A DNA stretch of 64,000 nt from Streptomyces sp. SCUT-3. Lineage in GTDB: Bacteria; Actinomycetota; Actinomycetes; Streptomycetales; Streptomycetaceae. Where the stretch lies: the NCBI RefSeq assembly GCF_014083985.1, contig NZ_CP046907.1, forward strand, positions 2,832,001 through 2,896,000, in the 5' to 3' direction. The notes beneath the pieces were generated by a model, which was given only the letters and a program-made list of their open reading frames with translations, was not told the DNA's origin and did no database searches. This document shows, in pieces, positions 8,183 through 18,314 of the stretch (position 1 is the stretch's first letter; every line of letters begins with the position of its first letter). The position numbers and the translations under genes were made by a program.

Positions 8183-9310
8183 TCAGTGCCCCTCCACGAA
8201 CGATGCCAGGTACTCGGCGAACTGCGCGCGCTCCTCGTCGACCAGCGCGTGGCCGTCGGCGTAGACGTTCTCGAAGATCGCCATGGTGTCGGGGTCGGGC
8301 ATCTGCCGCACCCCTTCGCGCACGCGCTTGGCCAGCTGGTCGCTCTCGGCCTCGACGGCGGCGAAGAAGTCGTCGTCGGCGTGGCCGGCGCGGGTCAGGT
8401 GGGCGGCGAGGCGGGCGATGGGGTCCTTCTTCTCCCAGTCGGCCAGCTCGCTGTCCGCGCGGTAGCGGGTGGAGTCGTCGGAGGTGGTGTGGGGGGCCAT
8501 CCGGTAGGTGAAGGCCTCGACCAGCATGGGGCCGTTGCCGGAGCGGGCGTGCTCCAGCGCGGCCCGGGTCACGGCGAGGACGGCGAGGACGTCGTTGCCG
8601 TCGACCCGCACGCCGGGGAAGCCGAAGCCGGCGGCGCGCTGGTAGATCGGCACCCGGCTCTGCTTCTCGGTGGGCTCGGAGATCGCCCACTGGTTGTTCT
8701 GGCAGAAGAAGACCACGGGGGCGTTGTAGACGGCGGAGAAGGTGAACGCCTCGGCCACGTCGCCCTGGCTGGACGCGCCGTCGCCGAAGTAGGCGATCAC
8801 GGCGGAGTCCGCACCGTCCTTGGCCACGCCCATCGCGTAGCCGGTGGCGTGCAGGGTCTGGGAGCCGATGACGATGGTGTAGAGGTGGAAGTTGTTGCTG
8901 TTGGGGTCCCAGCCTCCGTGGTTGACGCCGCGGAACATGCCGAGCAGGTTCAGCGGGTCCACGCCGCGGCACCAGGCGACGCCGTGCTCGCGGTAGGTCG
9001 GGAAGACGTAGTCGTCGTTCCGCAGCGCGCGACCGGAGCCGATCTGCGCGGCCTCCTGGCCGAGCAGGGAGGCCCACAGGCCCAGTTCCCCCTGGCGCTG
9101 CAGGGACGTGGCCTCGGCGTCGAAACGCCGGGTGAGCACCATGTCCCGGTACAGGCCCCGCAGCTCCTCGGGGGTCAGGTCGATGGAGTACTCGGGGTGC
9201 TCCACCCGCTCGCCCTCGGGGGTGAGCAGTTGGACCAGTTGCGGTTCGTCCCCCGACGTCGGTACTCCGCCGGGCGCGCTGGGCGCCACGGCACTGCTGT
9301 CCACGGTCAC
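8183..9310 (-). CDS. bkdA: Branched-chain 2-oxoacid dehydrogenase E1 alpha, copy 1
   Basis: A 375-aa E1 alpha subunit. The thiamine-diphosphate motif runs from GDGASSQGD to QNNQWAIS (about residues 175-210), and the phospho-loop-like HTTSDDSTRYR is strikingly close to the mammalian BCKDH E1 alpha site. The GTG at 9310 (VTVDSSAVAPSAPGG) is preferred because GGAGGA lies just upstream; an in-frame ATG at 9484 would add a Pro/Arg-rich leader unlike the family. First gene of the bkd operon; a long AT-richer leader region with a candidate Lrp-type dyad lies upstream. Confidence 0.93.
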   Translation of the reverse strand: MTVDSSAVAPSAPGGVPTSGDEPQLVQLLTPEGERVEHPEYSIDLTPEELRGLYRDMVLTRRFDAEATSLQRQGELGLWASLLGQEAAQIGSGRALRNDDYVFPTYREHGVAWCRGVDPLNLLGMFRGVNHGGWDPNSNNFHLYTIVIGSQTLHATGYAMGVAKDGADSAVIAYFGDGASSQGDVAEAFTFSAVYNAPVVFFCQNNQWAISEPTEKQSRVPIYQRAAGFGFPGVRVDGNDVLAVLAVTRAALEHARSGNGPMLVEAFTYRMAPHTTSDDSTRYRADSELADWEKKDPIARLAAHLTRAGHADDDFFAAVEAESDQLAKRVREGVRQMPDPDTMAIFENVYADGHALVDEERAQFAEYLASFVEGH

Positions 9311-9730
9311 GTCCACTCCTCCGTCGTTCCGGCCCCCGGGGTCTTCCGGCGACCGGTTCGGCTCGCCCGGTCCGGGCTGACGCACGGGGTGTGTGCGTGG
9401 CCGCTCCGGGCGATGACAGGTGTCCCGTCCGGCGACCCGCAGAAGGAACGTTACCCATTGTGGGTACAAGCGCGCGAAGGGCACTCTTGCTCCTGTTTTG
9501 CTTTGAATTCCTAGTAAATGCCGTCTCCGCGGGCTGTCGGGACAACGGGAGGTTATCCCGCGGGGTCGCCCCGCGTAAGGGGGTCAAGGGAAGATCGTTT
9601 GCGACTCCCGGTGATTGAAACCGAAAGGAAATATCGACGGTTTTCCGCCGGATGACCGGTTCGCCGTCCGCTCGCGCCCGAACGGGCCGCGATCACGGGC
9701 GCCGCGCGGAGTTGATCTACGATCGGCGCC
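9311..9730. promoter_or_regulatory. 420-bp intergenic promoter region of bkdA and the phosphotransferase gene
   Basis: No gene is seen here. The region contains the AT-richest stretch of this part of the window (about 9480-9640). It must carry the divergent promoters of the bkd operon and of the gene at 9731. A perfect 15-bp dyad, TACCCA-TTG-TGGGTA, lies at 9452-9466, 142 bases upstream of the bkdA start; 15 bp is the usual size of an Lrp/AsnC site, and a related core occurs in front of the second bkd operon. Confidence 0.55.
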
Positions 9731-10756
9731 GTGACTGGCAGTAGCACGGCAACTCCGCCGCTCCCCGCCGGCACCCTGAGCGCCGTCACCCGCCACTACC
9801 GGGCCGGCGAACCGCAGTCCTGCGAGCCCGTCGCGCACGGCCTGCTCAACCGGGGTTACCGGCTCTCCACCTCGCGGGGCGAGTTCTTCCTCAAGCACTA
9901 CCTCGACGGCGACGAGGCCCTCATCGCCCGGCAGCACCGTGCCACCCTGCGCCTGGAGGGCATGGGGCTGCCCGTCGCCCCGCCCCTGCCCGCCCGCGAC
10001 GGGCGCACCGTCACCGTCCTGGACGGCCGCCGCTTCGCGCTCTACCCGTGGATCGAGGGACGGCACCGGGAGGGCGTGGAACTGAGCGTGGAGCAGTCCC
10101 GCCGCCTCGGCTCGCTGCTCGGCACCGTCCACACCTGCCTGGCCCGGGTCCAGCAGGCCGTCGAGCAGCCGCCGTCCCGGGAGAGCGCCGACCCCGCCGA
10201 CACCCACCGGCTGATCGGCGACCTGCTGGGCCGGATCCGGCAGCGGGACCGCCGCGACGCCTTCGACCGCCTCGCCGAGCGGCGGCTGGCCGAGCGCCGG
10301 GAACTGCTGGAGCGGCACGCCCACCGGCGGCCGCGGGCCGGCACGGAACCGGCCAGCGGCTGGGTGCACGGCGACTTCCACCCGCTGAACGTCCTCTACC
10401 GGGGCCCCGAACCGGTGGCGATCGTGGACTGGGACCGCCTCGACGTCCAGCCGCGGGCCGAGGAGGCGGTCAGGGCGGCCGCGATCTTCTTCCTCCGGCC
10501 CGGCTGCGGCACCCTGGACCTGGACAAGGTGCGCGCCTACGCGCGGGCCTACCGCCGAACCGCCCGGGCGTCCGCCGGGGAACTGGCCGCCGCCGTGCAC
10601 CGCGTCTGGTGGGAGCGGCTCAACGACTTCTGGATGCTGAGCTGGCGGTACCAGCTGCAGGACCACCGGACCGACCCGCTCTTCCCGGCCGCGGCGGCAC
10701 TGGTGGTGTGGTGGACCCGCGAGTACGACGCGGTGCTGGCCGCCTTCGCCCGCTGA
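9731..10756 (+). CDS. Phosphotransferase (APH/choline kinase-like) family protein
   Basis: A 341-aa kinase-fold enzyme of the aminoglycoside phosphotransferase superfamily. It has a Lys in the N-lobe (GEFFLKHYLDG), Brenner's motif WVHGDFHPLNVLY (about residues 211-223), and the metal-binding IVDWDR. The C-terminal part is helical with RVWWERLNDFWMLSWRYQ. Such chromosomal copies typically phosphorylate small alcohols or amino sugars (homoserine, choline, maltose) rather than antibiotics; nothing here identifies the substrate. The GTG start at 9731 begins MTGSSTATPPLPAG. It lies between bkd and the kinase pair, as in other streptomycetes. Confidence 0.87.
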   Translation: MTGSSTATPPLPAGTLSAVTRHYRAGEPQSCEPVAHGLLNRGYRLSTSRGEFFLKHYLDGDEALIARQHRATLRLEGMGLPVAPPLPARDGRTVTVLDGRRFALYPWIEGRHREGVELSVEQSRRLGSLLGTVHTCLARVQQAVEQPPSRESADPADTHRLIGDLLGRIRQRDRRDAFDRLAERRLAERRELLERHAHRRPRAGTEPASGWVHGDFHPLNVLYRGPEPVAIVDWDRLDVQPRAEEAVRAAAIFFLRPGCGTLDLDKVRAYARAYRRTARASAGELAAAVHRVWWERLNDFWMLSWRYQLQDHRTDPLFPAAAALVVWWTREYDAVLAAFAR

Positions 10757-10858
10757 CCCGCGGACCGGGGACTGCGGACCGGGGGCCGCGGGCCTGCGGG
10801 TCGGCCGACCCGCGGACCCGCCGACCCGCCGGGCCACGGCCCCGCGGCCCCCGGCCGG

Positions 10859-12526
<1,668 letters not shown>

Positions 12527-12810
12527 CAGTCCTCGCCGTCGCTCATCGGCCGTTCACGGTCCACTACCGAAGAACGCTACCGCCTCCGGGCGGGGCCGTG
12601 GGACCCGCGGCCGGATGCACGGGCCGCGCGCACGCGGTCGTGCGCCGGTTCGAGCGGCCGGAAGGGCCCCCGGTAGCGTAGGGCACCGCCGCAGGTGACG
12701 GATCGGTGAAGCAACTTGACGTGTCCGTGCACTACGGCAGACTTGGCGGACGGGATACGGACGGGCATGACCAGCATGGGGTGCAGCGCAGTGCGCCGAG
12801 GGGGAACCAG

Positions 12811-14628
12811 ATGACCGCGACCGGCGCGCACGACGGCCAGCAGACCGATCCGGGCGGGGGTCGCTCCTTCGGAAACGGCCGCTACCAGCTGCGCAGTCTG
12901 CTCGGTGAGGGCGGCATGGCCTCGGTCCACCTCGCCTACGACACCGTGCTGGACAGACCGGTCGCCGTCAAGACGCTCCACACCGAACTCGGGCGCGAGC
13001 AGTCCTTCCGGGAGCGCTTCCGCCGCGAGGCCCAGGCCGTCGCCAAGCTCAACCACACCAACATCGTCTCGGTGTACGACTCCGGCGAGGAGCCCGGCAC
13101 CGACGGCGGCGCCGCCACCCCGTACATCGTCATGGAGTACGTCGAGGGCAAGCCGCTGCGCCAGGTGCTGGACGAGGACGTCGCCGAGCACGGTGCGATG
13201 CCCACCGAGAAGGCGCTGAAGATCACCGCGGACGTGCTGGCCGCGCTCGCCGCGAGCCACGAGATGGGCCTGGTCCACCGCGACATCAAGCCGGGCAACG
13301 TCATGGTGACCAGGCGCGGTGTGGTCAAGGTCATGGACTTCGGCATCGCCCGGGCCCTGCAGTCCGGCGTGACGTCGATGACCCAGACCGGCATGGTGGT
13401 CGGCACCCCGCAGTACCTATCCCCGGAGCAGGCGCTCGGCCGCGGCGTCGACGCCCGTTCCGACCTGTATTCGGTGGGTTGCCTGCTCTTCGAGCTGCTG
13501 ACCGGCCGCCTGCCCTTCGACGGCGACTCGCCCCTGTCGATCGCCTACCAGCACGTCCAGGAGGAGCCCCCGGCCCCCTCCTCCGTCAACCGCGCCGTGC
13601 CCCCCGCCGTGGACGCCCTGGTCGCCCGCGCGCTGAGGAAGAACCCGGCCGACCGCTTCCCGACCGCCGAGACGATGCAGGAGGAGGCCCAGCGGGTCGC
13701 CTCCGCGGCCAAGGGCGGCAACACCCCGCTGGTGATCGGCGAGGGCCCGCGGGCCCACGGCGCCGGCGGCGGCGAGGGCATCTCCTCGGCGGTCTTCCCC
13801 CGGGTCCAGGCCGACCTGGGCACCCCGCCGCCCCAGGTGCAGACCCCGTACCGGCCGCAGGGCGGCTACCCCACCCCGCACCCGCAGCAGGGCGCTCCGC
13901 ACCACCCGATGGCCGGGCCGATGGGCCCCTCGACGCCGCCTCCCGGACCGATGGGGCACTCGACCCCGCCGCCCGGACCGGTCCCGCACCAGCCGCACCC
14001 CGCCCCTGCGCCGATGGCCATGAGCATGGGGCCCGGCGGCCCGGGCGGCCACGGCATGCACACCCCGCCGCCGGCGCCGGCGTTCAACCCGCAGCCGCAG
14101 AACCCCCAGTCGGGCGGCAACGGGTGCTCGACCGCGCTGATCATCGTCGGCAGCGTCATCGGCGTGCTCATCCTGATCGTCGTGATCATCGTGTCCGCCG
14201 TCGCCAACTCCGACGACACCAAGACCGGGAGCAGCGGCGGCAGCACCGGCAGCACCGGCTACGAGCCGGACGACAGCGGCGACAGCGGCGGCACCGGCGA
14301 GGAGGACTCCCGCGACACCGGCGGCAGCAGCGGCGGCTCCTCCGACGGCAACCCCGCCCGCCCCGCCGTCGAGACCTCCGACTGCACCGAGGCCAGCGAG
14401 TCGTACATCGAGGAGGACGCCGTCTCGATGCCCGAGTTCACGCTGAAGGACGCCGCCTCGGTGCGCGCCTGCATCAAGGCTGCGGGCTGGAAGTACGAGG
14501 AGAAGACGATCGACGAGGACCTGTGGGGCAAGGGCACCGTCATCGAGCAGTCCCCGGCCAAGTACAAGCCCCTCGGCGACGGCGACACCGTCACCATCTG
14601 GGTGTCCACCGGCAAGGCCGCCGAGTAG
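12811..14628 (+). CDS. Membrane Ser/Thr protein kinase with one PASTA domain
   Basis: A 605-aa kinase. The glycine loop LGEGGMASVH and Lys54 lead a complete kinase domain with VHRDIKPGNVMV near residue 155 and the loop SMTQTGMVVGTPQYLSPEQ. A Pro/Gly/His-rich cytoplasmic linker follows, then one transmembrane helix at about 442-466 (ALIIVGSVIGVLILIVVIIV), a Ser/Gly/Asp-rich spacer, and a single C-terminal PASTA unit (about 525-605) that probably binds peptidoglycan or lipid II. The ATG at 12811 follows GAGGGGGA. Divergent from the related kinase at 12526; the two start codons are 284 bp apart and may share a promoter region. Confidence 0.93.
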   Translation: MTATGAHDGQQTDPGGGRSFGNGRYQLRSLLGEGGMASVHLAYDTVLDRPVAVKTLHTELGREQSFRERFRREAQAVAKLNHTNIVSVYDSGEEPGTDGGAATPYIVMEYVEGKPLRQVLDEDVAEHGAMPTEKALKITADVLAALAASHEMGLVHRDIKPGNVMVTRRGVVKVMDFGIARALQSGVTSMTQTGMVVGTPQYLSPEQALGRGVDARSDLYSVGCLLFELLTGRLPFDGDSPLSIAYQHVQEEPPAPSSVNRAVPPAVDALVARALRKNPADRFPTAETMQEEAQRVASAAKGGNTPLVIGEGPRAHGAGGGEGISSAVFPRVQADLGTPPPQVQTPYRPQGGYPTPHPQQGAPHHPMAGPMGPSTPPPGPMGHSTPPPGPVPHQPHPAPAPMAMSMGPGGPGGHGMHTPPPAPAFNPQPQNPQSGGNGCSTALIIVGSVIGVLILIVVIIVSAVANSDDTKTGSSGGSTGSTGYEPDDSGDSGGTGEEDSRDTGGSSGGSSDGNPARPAVETSDCTEASESYIEEDAVSMPEFTLKDAASVRACIKAAGWKYEEKTIDEDLWGKGTVIEQSPAKYKPLGDGDTVTIWVSTGKAAE

Positions 14629-14679
14629 GACACGGCGGGCACCGGGCCGCTGCGGCGGACACCGGAGCGGCGCACGAAA

Positions 14680-14719
14680 CGGTGGGCCGGGCGGCGCGGA
14701 CGCGCCACCCGGCCCACCG
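14680..14719. terminator. Bidirectional hairpin between kinase and bpa
   Basis: CGGTGGGCCGGG (14680-14691) pairs perfectly with CCCGGCCCACCG (14708-14719), with GGCGCG/CGCGCC able to extend the stem inwards. It sits between the convergent kinase and bpa genes and can serve both. Confidence 0.7.
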
Positions 14720-14754
14720 TCGTCGCGGAACCCCGCAACCCGGGCCGGGGCCCT

Positions 14755-14793
14755 TACAGGTACGGGCCGGGCCCTACAGGTACGGGCCGGACC
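14755..14793. repeat. 20-bp tandem duplication over the bpa 3' end
   Basis: TACAGGTACGGGCCGGRCC occurs at 14755-14773 and again at 14775-14793 with one mismatch. The right copy encodes the last residues and stop of Bpa (GPYL), and the left copy lies just after the stop. Read one frame over, the left copy again encodes GPYL and a stop. Confidence 0.85.
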
Positions 14794-15322
14794 GGCCGCC
14801 CTGCTCCTCGGACTGCTCCGGGCCGAGGGCACCGGGCGGCAGGGCCCGCCGCATCTGCTCCAACTGCGCGCGGGCGGCCATCTGCTGGGCGAACAGGGCG
14901 GTCTGGATGCCGTGGAAGAGGCCCTCCAGCCAGCCGACCAGCTGGGCCTGGGCAATCCGCAGCTCGGCGTCGCTGGGCACCGAGTCGTCGGTGAACGGCA
15001 GGGACAGCCGCTCCAGCTCCTCGACGAGCTCGGGGGCCAGGCCCTGCTCCAGCTCCTTGACCGAGCCGGCGTGGATCTCCCTGAGCCGCACCCGGCTGGC
15101 CTCGTCGAGAGGTGCCGCCCGCACCTCCTCCAGAAGCTGCTTGATCATGCTGCCGATCCGCATGACCTTGGCGGGCTGCTCGACCATGTCCGTCACCGGG
15201 GTCTCGCGCGGTTCCTCGTCGCCGTCGCCGCCGGGGGCCACGCCGCCGAGGGCCATGCCGTCGGGACCGACGACCAGGATCTGCGGGCTCTCCTGCGACC
15301 GTTCGTTCATCGGCATCTCCAT
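14774..15322 (-). CDS. bpa: Bacterial proteasome activator (Bpa/PafE)
   Basis: About 182 aa. The core LVEQPAKVMRIGSMIKQLLEEVRAAPLDEASR followed by IHAGSVKELEQGLAPEL and SDAELRIAQAQLVGWLEGLFHGIQ is the Bpa/PafE family (DUF2587), described here in segments from about residue 50 to 160. Bpa forms a dodecameric ring that opens the 20S proteasome gate without ATP, docking by a C-terminal GQYL-type motif; here the end reads SGPYL. The proteasome genes are not in this window. Several in-frame ATGs compete (15331, 15322, 15316, 15310); the last has the best Shine-Dalgarno (GGAG), so the start is uncertain by a few codons. Confidence 0.93.
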   Translation of the reverse strand: MEMPMNERSQESPQILVVGPDGMALGGVAPGGDGDEEPRETPVTDMVEQPAKVMRIGSMIKQLLEEVRAAPLDEASRVRLREIHAGSVKELEQGLAPELVEELERLSLPFTDDSVPSDAELRIAQAQLVGWLEGLFHGIQTALFAQQMAARAQLEQMRRALPPGALGPEQSEEQGGRSGPYL

Positions 15323-15453
15323 GCGGCCCATTGTCCCGTACGCGGTCCCGCCCGGGGACGCGGGTTCCGGCCCGGGCCCCGGGCCGCACGCCCCGGGCCC
15401 CCAAGGACCCCGCGCCGGATCCCGGAGGGCCCCGCGCCGGGCCGCCGCACGCG

Positions 15454-15999
15454 TCAGCCGCCGCGTCCGGCCAGGAGGTCCTCGCAGCGGTCGAGCCAGC
15501 GCATCTCGGCCTCGGCCCGCAGGACCAGCCGCTCCATGACCAGCAGCCGGGCCGTGCCCTCCGGGTCCGCGGCGCCCCCCGGCGCCGGAGCGGCGAGCGC
15601 CTCGTCCCTGCTCCGCACGCGCTCCCGGACGGTCTCGGCGGTGCGGCGCCGCTGGGCCCGGACGACCTCCCGGACGTCCACCCCGGGGGTGGTGGCCGCC
15701 ATGGCGAGCTTGATGGCGAGCTCGTCGCGCGGGGACCCGACGGGCCCGGCGGGCGTGCCGAACCACGACCTCAGCTCGGCACGGCCCGCTTCGGTGACGG
15801 CGTAGAGCGAGTGGCCGGCCTCGTCCTCGCCCGCGGCCGCGACGAGGCCGTCCCGCTCCAGGCGGCCCAGGGTGGTGTACACCTGACCGACGTTCAGCGG
15901 CCAGGCGGAACCGGTCCGGGCCTCGAACTCGGTGCGCAGCTGGTAGCCGTAGCGGGGACCACTGTCGAGCAGGGCGAGCAGCCCGTGGCGGATGGACAT
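15454..15999 (-). CDS. PadR-family transcriptional regulator
   Basis: A 181-aa regulator. Residues 1-75 are the PadR winged helix (MSIRHGLLALLDSGPRYGYQ, then VGQVYTTLGRLERDGLV); the rest is the helical dimerisation domain (Vir_act_alpha_C type, AEMRWLDRCEDLLAG at the end). PadR proteins usually repress a neighbouring transporter or detoxification gene in response to small molecules; no obvious target adjoins it apart from the quinone oxidoreductase, which lies upstream and points the same way. A short dyad lies just before its start. Confidence 0.9.
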   Translation of the reverse strand: MSIRHGLLALLDSGPRYGYQLRTEFEARTGSAWPLNVGQVYTTLGRLERDGLVAAAGEDEAGHSLYAVTEAGRAELRSWFGTPAGPVGSPRDELAIKLAMAATTPGVDVREVVRAQRRRTAETVRERVRSRDEALAAPAPGGAADPEGTARLLVMERLVLRAEAEMRWLDRCEDLLAGRGG

Positions 16000-16010
16000 G
16001 GCCGGTGTGT

Positions 16011-16021
16011 ATACCGAGTAT
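16011..16021. promoter_or_regulatory. Short dyad upstream of the padR-type gene
   Basis: ATAC (16011-16014) and GTAT (16018-16021) flank CGA, 12 bases before the PadR start. PadR operators are short dyads of this sort, but four-base arms can arise by chance. Confidence 0.25.
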
Positions 16022-16131
16022 GCGGCCGGGGGGACAAGGCGGGGGACAAATGGCGCGTACCGCCCGGCCGGAGGAGCCGGCGCCGGAGGGACGGGCCGCC
16101 CGGGGCGAGCCGCAGGGACAGCCGCAGGAGA

Positions 16132-16222
16132 GGGGAGCCCGGGCCCCGGGAAAGGGGAGCCCGGGCCCCGGGCGCGTCAGGGGGTCATGGGGTCAGGGGG
16201 TCAGGGCCGGCAGGTCAGGGGG
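16132..16222. repeat. Direct repeats between padR-type and oxidoreductase genes
   Basis: A 19-bp unit GGGGAGCCCGGGCCCCGGG occurs at 16132-16150 and 16154-16172; each copy holds a palindrome CCCGGGCCCCGGG able to form a hairpin. It is followed by an irregular array of GGGGTCA-like units up to 16222 that runs into the last codons of the oxidoreductase. The hairpins may act as its terminator on the minus strand. Confidence 0.7.
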
Positions 16223-17192
16223 TCAGGAGGATCTTGCCCACGTGGCCGGAGGCCTCCACCACCCGGTGGGCCTCGGCCGCGTCCCGCATCGGCAGGACGC
16301 GGTCCACCACCGGGCGGACCCGGTCGGTCTCCACCAGCGGCCACACGTGCTCGCGGACCGCCGCCACGATCGCGGCCTTCTCGTCCAGGGGCCGGCCGCG
16401 CAGCGAGGTCGCGGCCACCGCGCCGCGCTTGTTCAGCAGCTTGCCGATGTTCAGTTCGCCCTTGACCCCGCCCTGCATGCCGATGATCACCAGCCGTCCG
16501 TTGACGGCCAGGGCGTCGACGTTCCGGTCGAGGTACTTGGCGCCCATGATGTCCAGGATCACGTCCGCCCCGGCTCCGTCCGTGGCCTCCCGGACGCGCT
16601 GCACGAAGTCCTCGGTGCGGTAGTCGACCAGGACGTCGGCGCCCAGCTCGCGGCACCGCTCCAGCTTCTCCGGGGTGCCCGCGGTCACCGCCACCGTGGC
16701 GCCGACCGCCTTGCCCAGCTGGATCGCCATCGTGCCGATCCCGCTGGACCCGCCGTGCACCAGCAGGGTCTCCCCGGGCCGCAGGTGGGCCACCATGAAC
16801 ACGTTCGACCACACCGTGCACGCCACCTCCGGCAGGGCGGCCGCCGTCACCGTGTCCAGGCCCTCGGGGACCGGCAGCAGCTGGCCGACCGGCACCACCA
16901 CCTTCTCGGCGTAGCCGCCGCCCGCGAGCAGCGCGCACACCTCGTCGCCCACCGACCAGCCGCCGACCCCGTTGCCCGTCGCCACGATCCGGCCCGAGCA
17001 CTCCAGGCCCGGGTAGGGGGACGATCCGGGCGGGGGGTCGTAGAAGCCCTGCCGCTGGAGGAGGTCCGCGCGGTTGACGGCCGAGGCGGCCACCTCGACG
17101 AGCACCTCGCCGTCGCCGGGCACCGGGTCCGGGACCTCCGCCCAGACCAGCGCCTCGGGGCCTCCGGGTTCGGGAATCGTGATCGCATGCAT
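16215..17192 (-). CDS. NAD(P)H quinone oxidoreductase (zeta-crystallin/PIG3-like MDR)
   Basis: A 325-aa zinc-free medium-chain reductase. The N-terminal GroES-like part has AASAVNRADLLQRQGFYDPP (residues about 36-55), the signature of the PIG3-type quinone oxidoreductases; the Rossmann part has VHGGSSGIGTMAIQLGK (about 145-161). It reduces quinones or enones with NADPH. The family length is met. It stands alone between repeats and the K+ channel gene. Confidence 0.92.
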   Translation of the reverse strand: MHAITIPEPGGPEALVWAEVPDPVPGDGEVLVEVAASAVNRADLLQRQGFYDPPPGSSPYPGLECSGRIVATGNGVGGWSVGDEVCALLAGGGYAEKVVVPVGQLLPVPEGLDTVTAAALPEVACTVWSNVFMVAHLRPGETLLVHGGSSGIGTMAIQLGKAVGATVAVTAGTPEKLERCRELGADVLVDYRTEDFVQRVREATDGAGADVILDIMGAKYLDRNVDALAVNGRLVIIGMQGGVKGELNIGKLLNKRGAVAATSLRGRPLDEKAAIVAAVREHVWPLVETDRVRPVVDRVLPMRDAAEAHRVVEASGHVGKILLTP

Positions 17193-17222
17193 GGGCGGGA
17201 GGCTACCCGCCCCTCCTGCGGC

Positions 17223-18314
17223 TCACCGGGTCTGCTGGTCCCCGTTCCTCCGCGTGGGCTCTGCCGAGGAGCGGCGCACCGTGATGACCCGGTCGGTGGG
17301 CTCCAGCACCGCGGCGTCCGGCTCGTCGTACCGCAGGAGGCGGTGGCCGCGCAGGACGGCGATGACCAGGTCCTCGCAGGCGCGCGGCGACTTGCCGGCC
17401 TCCGCCTTGGTCACCGTGCGCTCCATCAGGTCCAGGCCGCTGCCGTAGGTGATCAGGTCCTCCATCACCTCGCCCGCGCTGGGGCTGAGCATCGACATGC
17501 CCAGTATCCGGCCGGCCGCGCTGGACGTGGTGACGACCGCGGTGGCTCCGGACTGGCGCAGCAGCGGGACGTTCTCCTCCTCGCGCACCGCCACCACGAT
17601 CCGCGCCGCCTTGTTGAGCTGGCGGGCGGTCAGCGTCGCCAGCACGGCCGTGTCGTCGCGCTGGGCGGCGATCACGATCTCCCGGGCCCGCTGCGCCTCG
17701 GCGCTGATCAGCACGGTGCTGCGGGTGCCGTCGCCGACCACGGCGGTGAAGCCCTCGGCGTTGGCCGCCTCGGTGACCTTGCGGCTCGGGTCGACGACCA
17801 CGATCCGCTCCTTGGGGACACCGCGCCCTATGAGGGTGGCCGCGGCGGACCGCCCCTTGGTGCCGAACCCGACGATGACGGTGTGGTCGCGCATCTGCTT
17901 CCTCCAGCGGGCGAGCCGGATCTGCTCGCGGGTGCGTTCGGTCAGCACTTCCAGGGTGGTGCCGACCAGGATGATCAGGAAGAGCACCCGCAGCGGAGTG
18001 ATGACGAAGATGTTGGTCAGCCGGGCCGAGTCGCTCTGCGGGACGACGTCGCCGTAGCCGGTGGTGGACAGCGTGACGGTCGCGTAGTACGCCGAGTCCA
18101 GCAGGCTCAGGGGGTTGTCGTCGGCGCTGTCCTTGTAGCCCGCGCGGTCGAGGTAGACGATCAGGACGGTCAGCAGCAGCACGCCGAGGGCCATGGCCAG
18201 CCGCCGCGCCACCTGGCGCTGCGGCGGCGCGAACACGCGGGGGAAGGTGACCCGGTAGCCGGCAGCGGAGTCGTCCGGCTCCTGCTGCTCCTGATGTCCG
18301 GGGTGCGTCAGCAC
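17223..18314 (-). CDS. Potassium channel with RCK (TrkA-N) domain
   Basis: A 363-aa two-helix K+ channel. TM1 at about 35-52 (LAMALGVLLLTVLIVYL), the pore with filter TLSTTGYGDVVP (about 80-91), TM2 at about 103-122, then a cytoplasmic Rossmann-type RCK domain starting TVIVGFGTKGRSAAATLIGRG and a TrkA-C-like end. Such channels are gated by ligands bound to an RCK ring. The GTG at 18314 overlaps the moeA-type stop by seven bases, so it is the last gene of the MobA-DUF6457-MoeA operon; a functional link to molybdenum is not obvious. Confidence 0.9.
   Translation of the reverse strand: MLTHPGHQEQQEPDDSAAGYRVTFPRVFAPPQRQVARRLAMALGVLLLTVLIVYLDRAGYKDSADDNPLSLLDSAYYATVTLSTTGYGDVVPQSDSARLTNIFVITPLRVLFLIILVGTTLEVLTERTREQIRLARWRKQMRDHTVIVGFGTKGRSAAATLIGRGVPKERIVVVDPSRKVTEAANAEGFTAVVGDGTRSTVLISAEAQRAREIVIAAQRDDTAVLATLTARQLNKAARIVVAVREEENVPLLRQSGATAVVTTSSAAGRILGMSMLSPSAGEVMEDLITYGSGLDLMERTVTKAEAGKSPRACEDLVIAVLRGHRLLRYDEPDAAVLEPTDRVITVRRSSAEPTRRNGDQQTR

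Noticed and set aside
9391-9618. A 75-codon plus-strand open frame in the bkdA upstream gap
   Set aside because: Lies across the AT-rich promoter region and the candidate dyad; no ribosome site and no family likeness.
12706-12810. Longer N-terminus for the PASTA kinase at 12811
   Set aside because: The extra 35 residues precede a strong GAGGGGGA site at the chosen ATG and resemble no kinase N-terminus.
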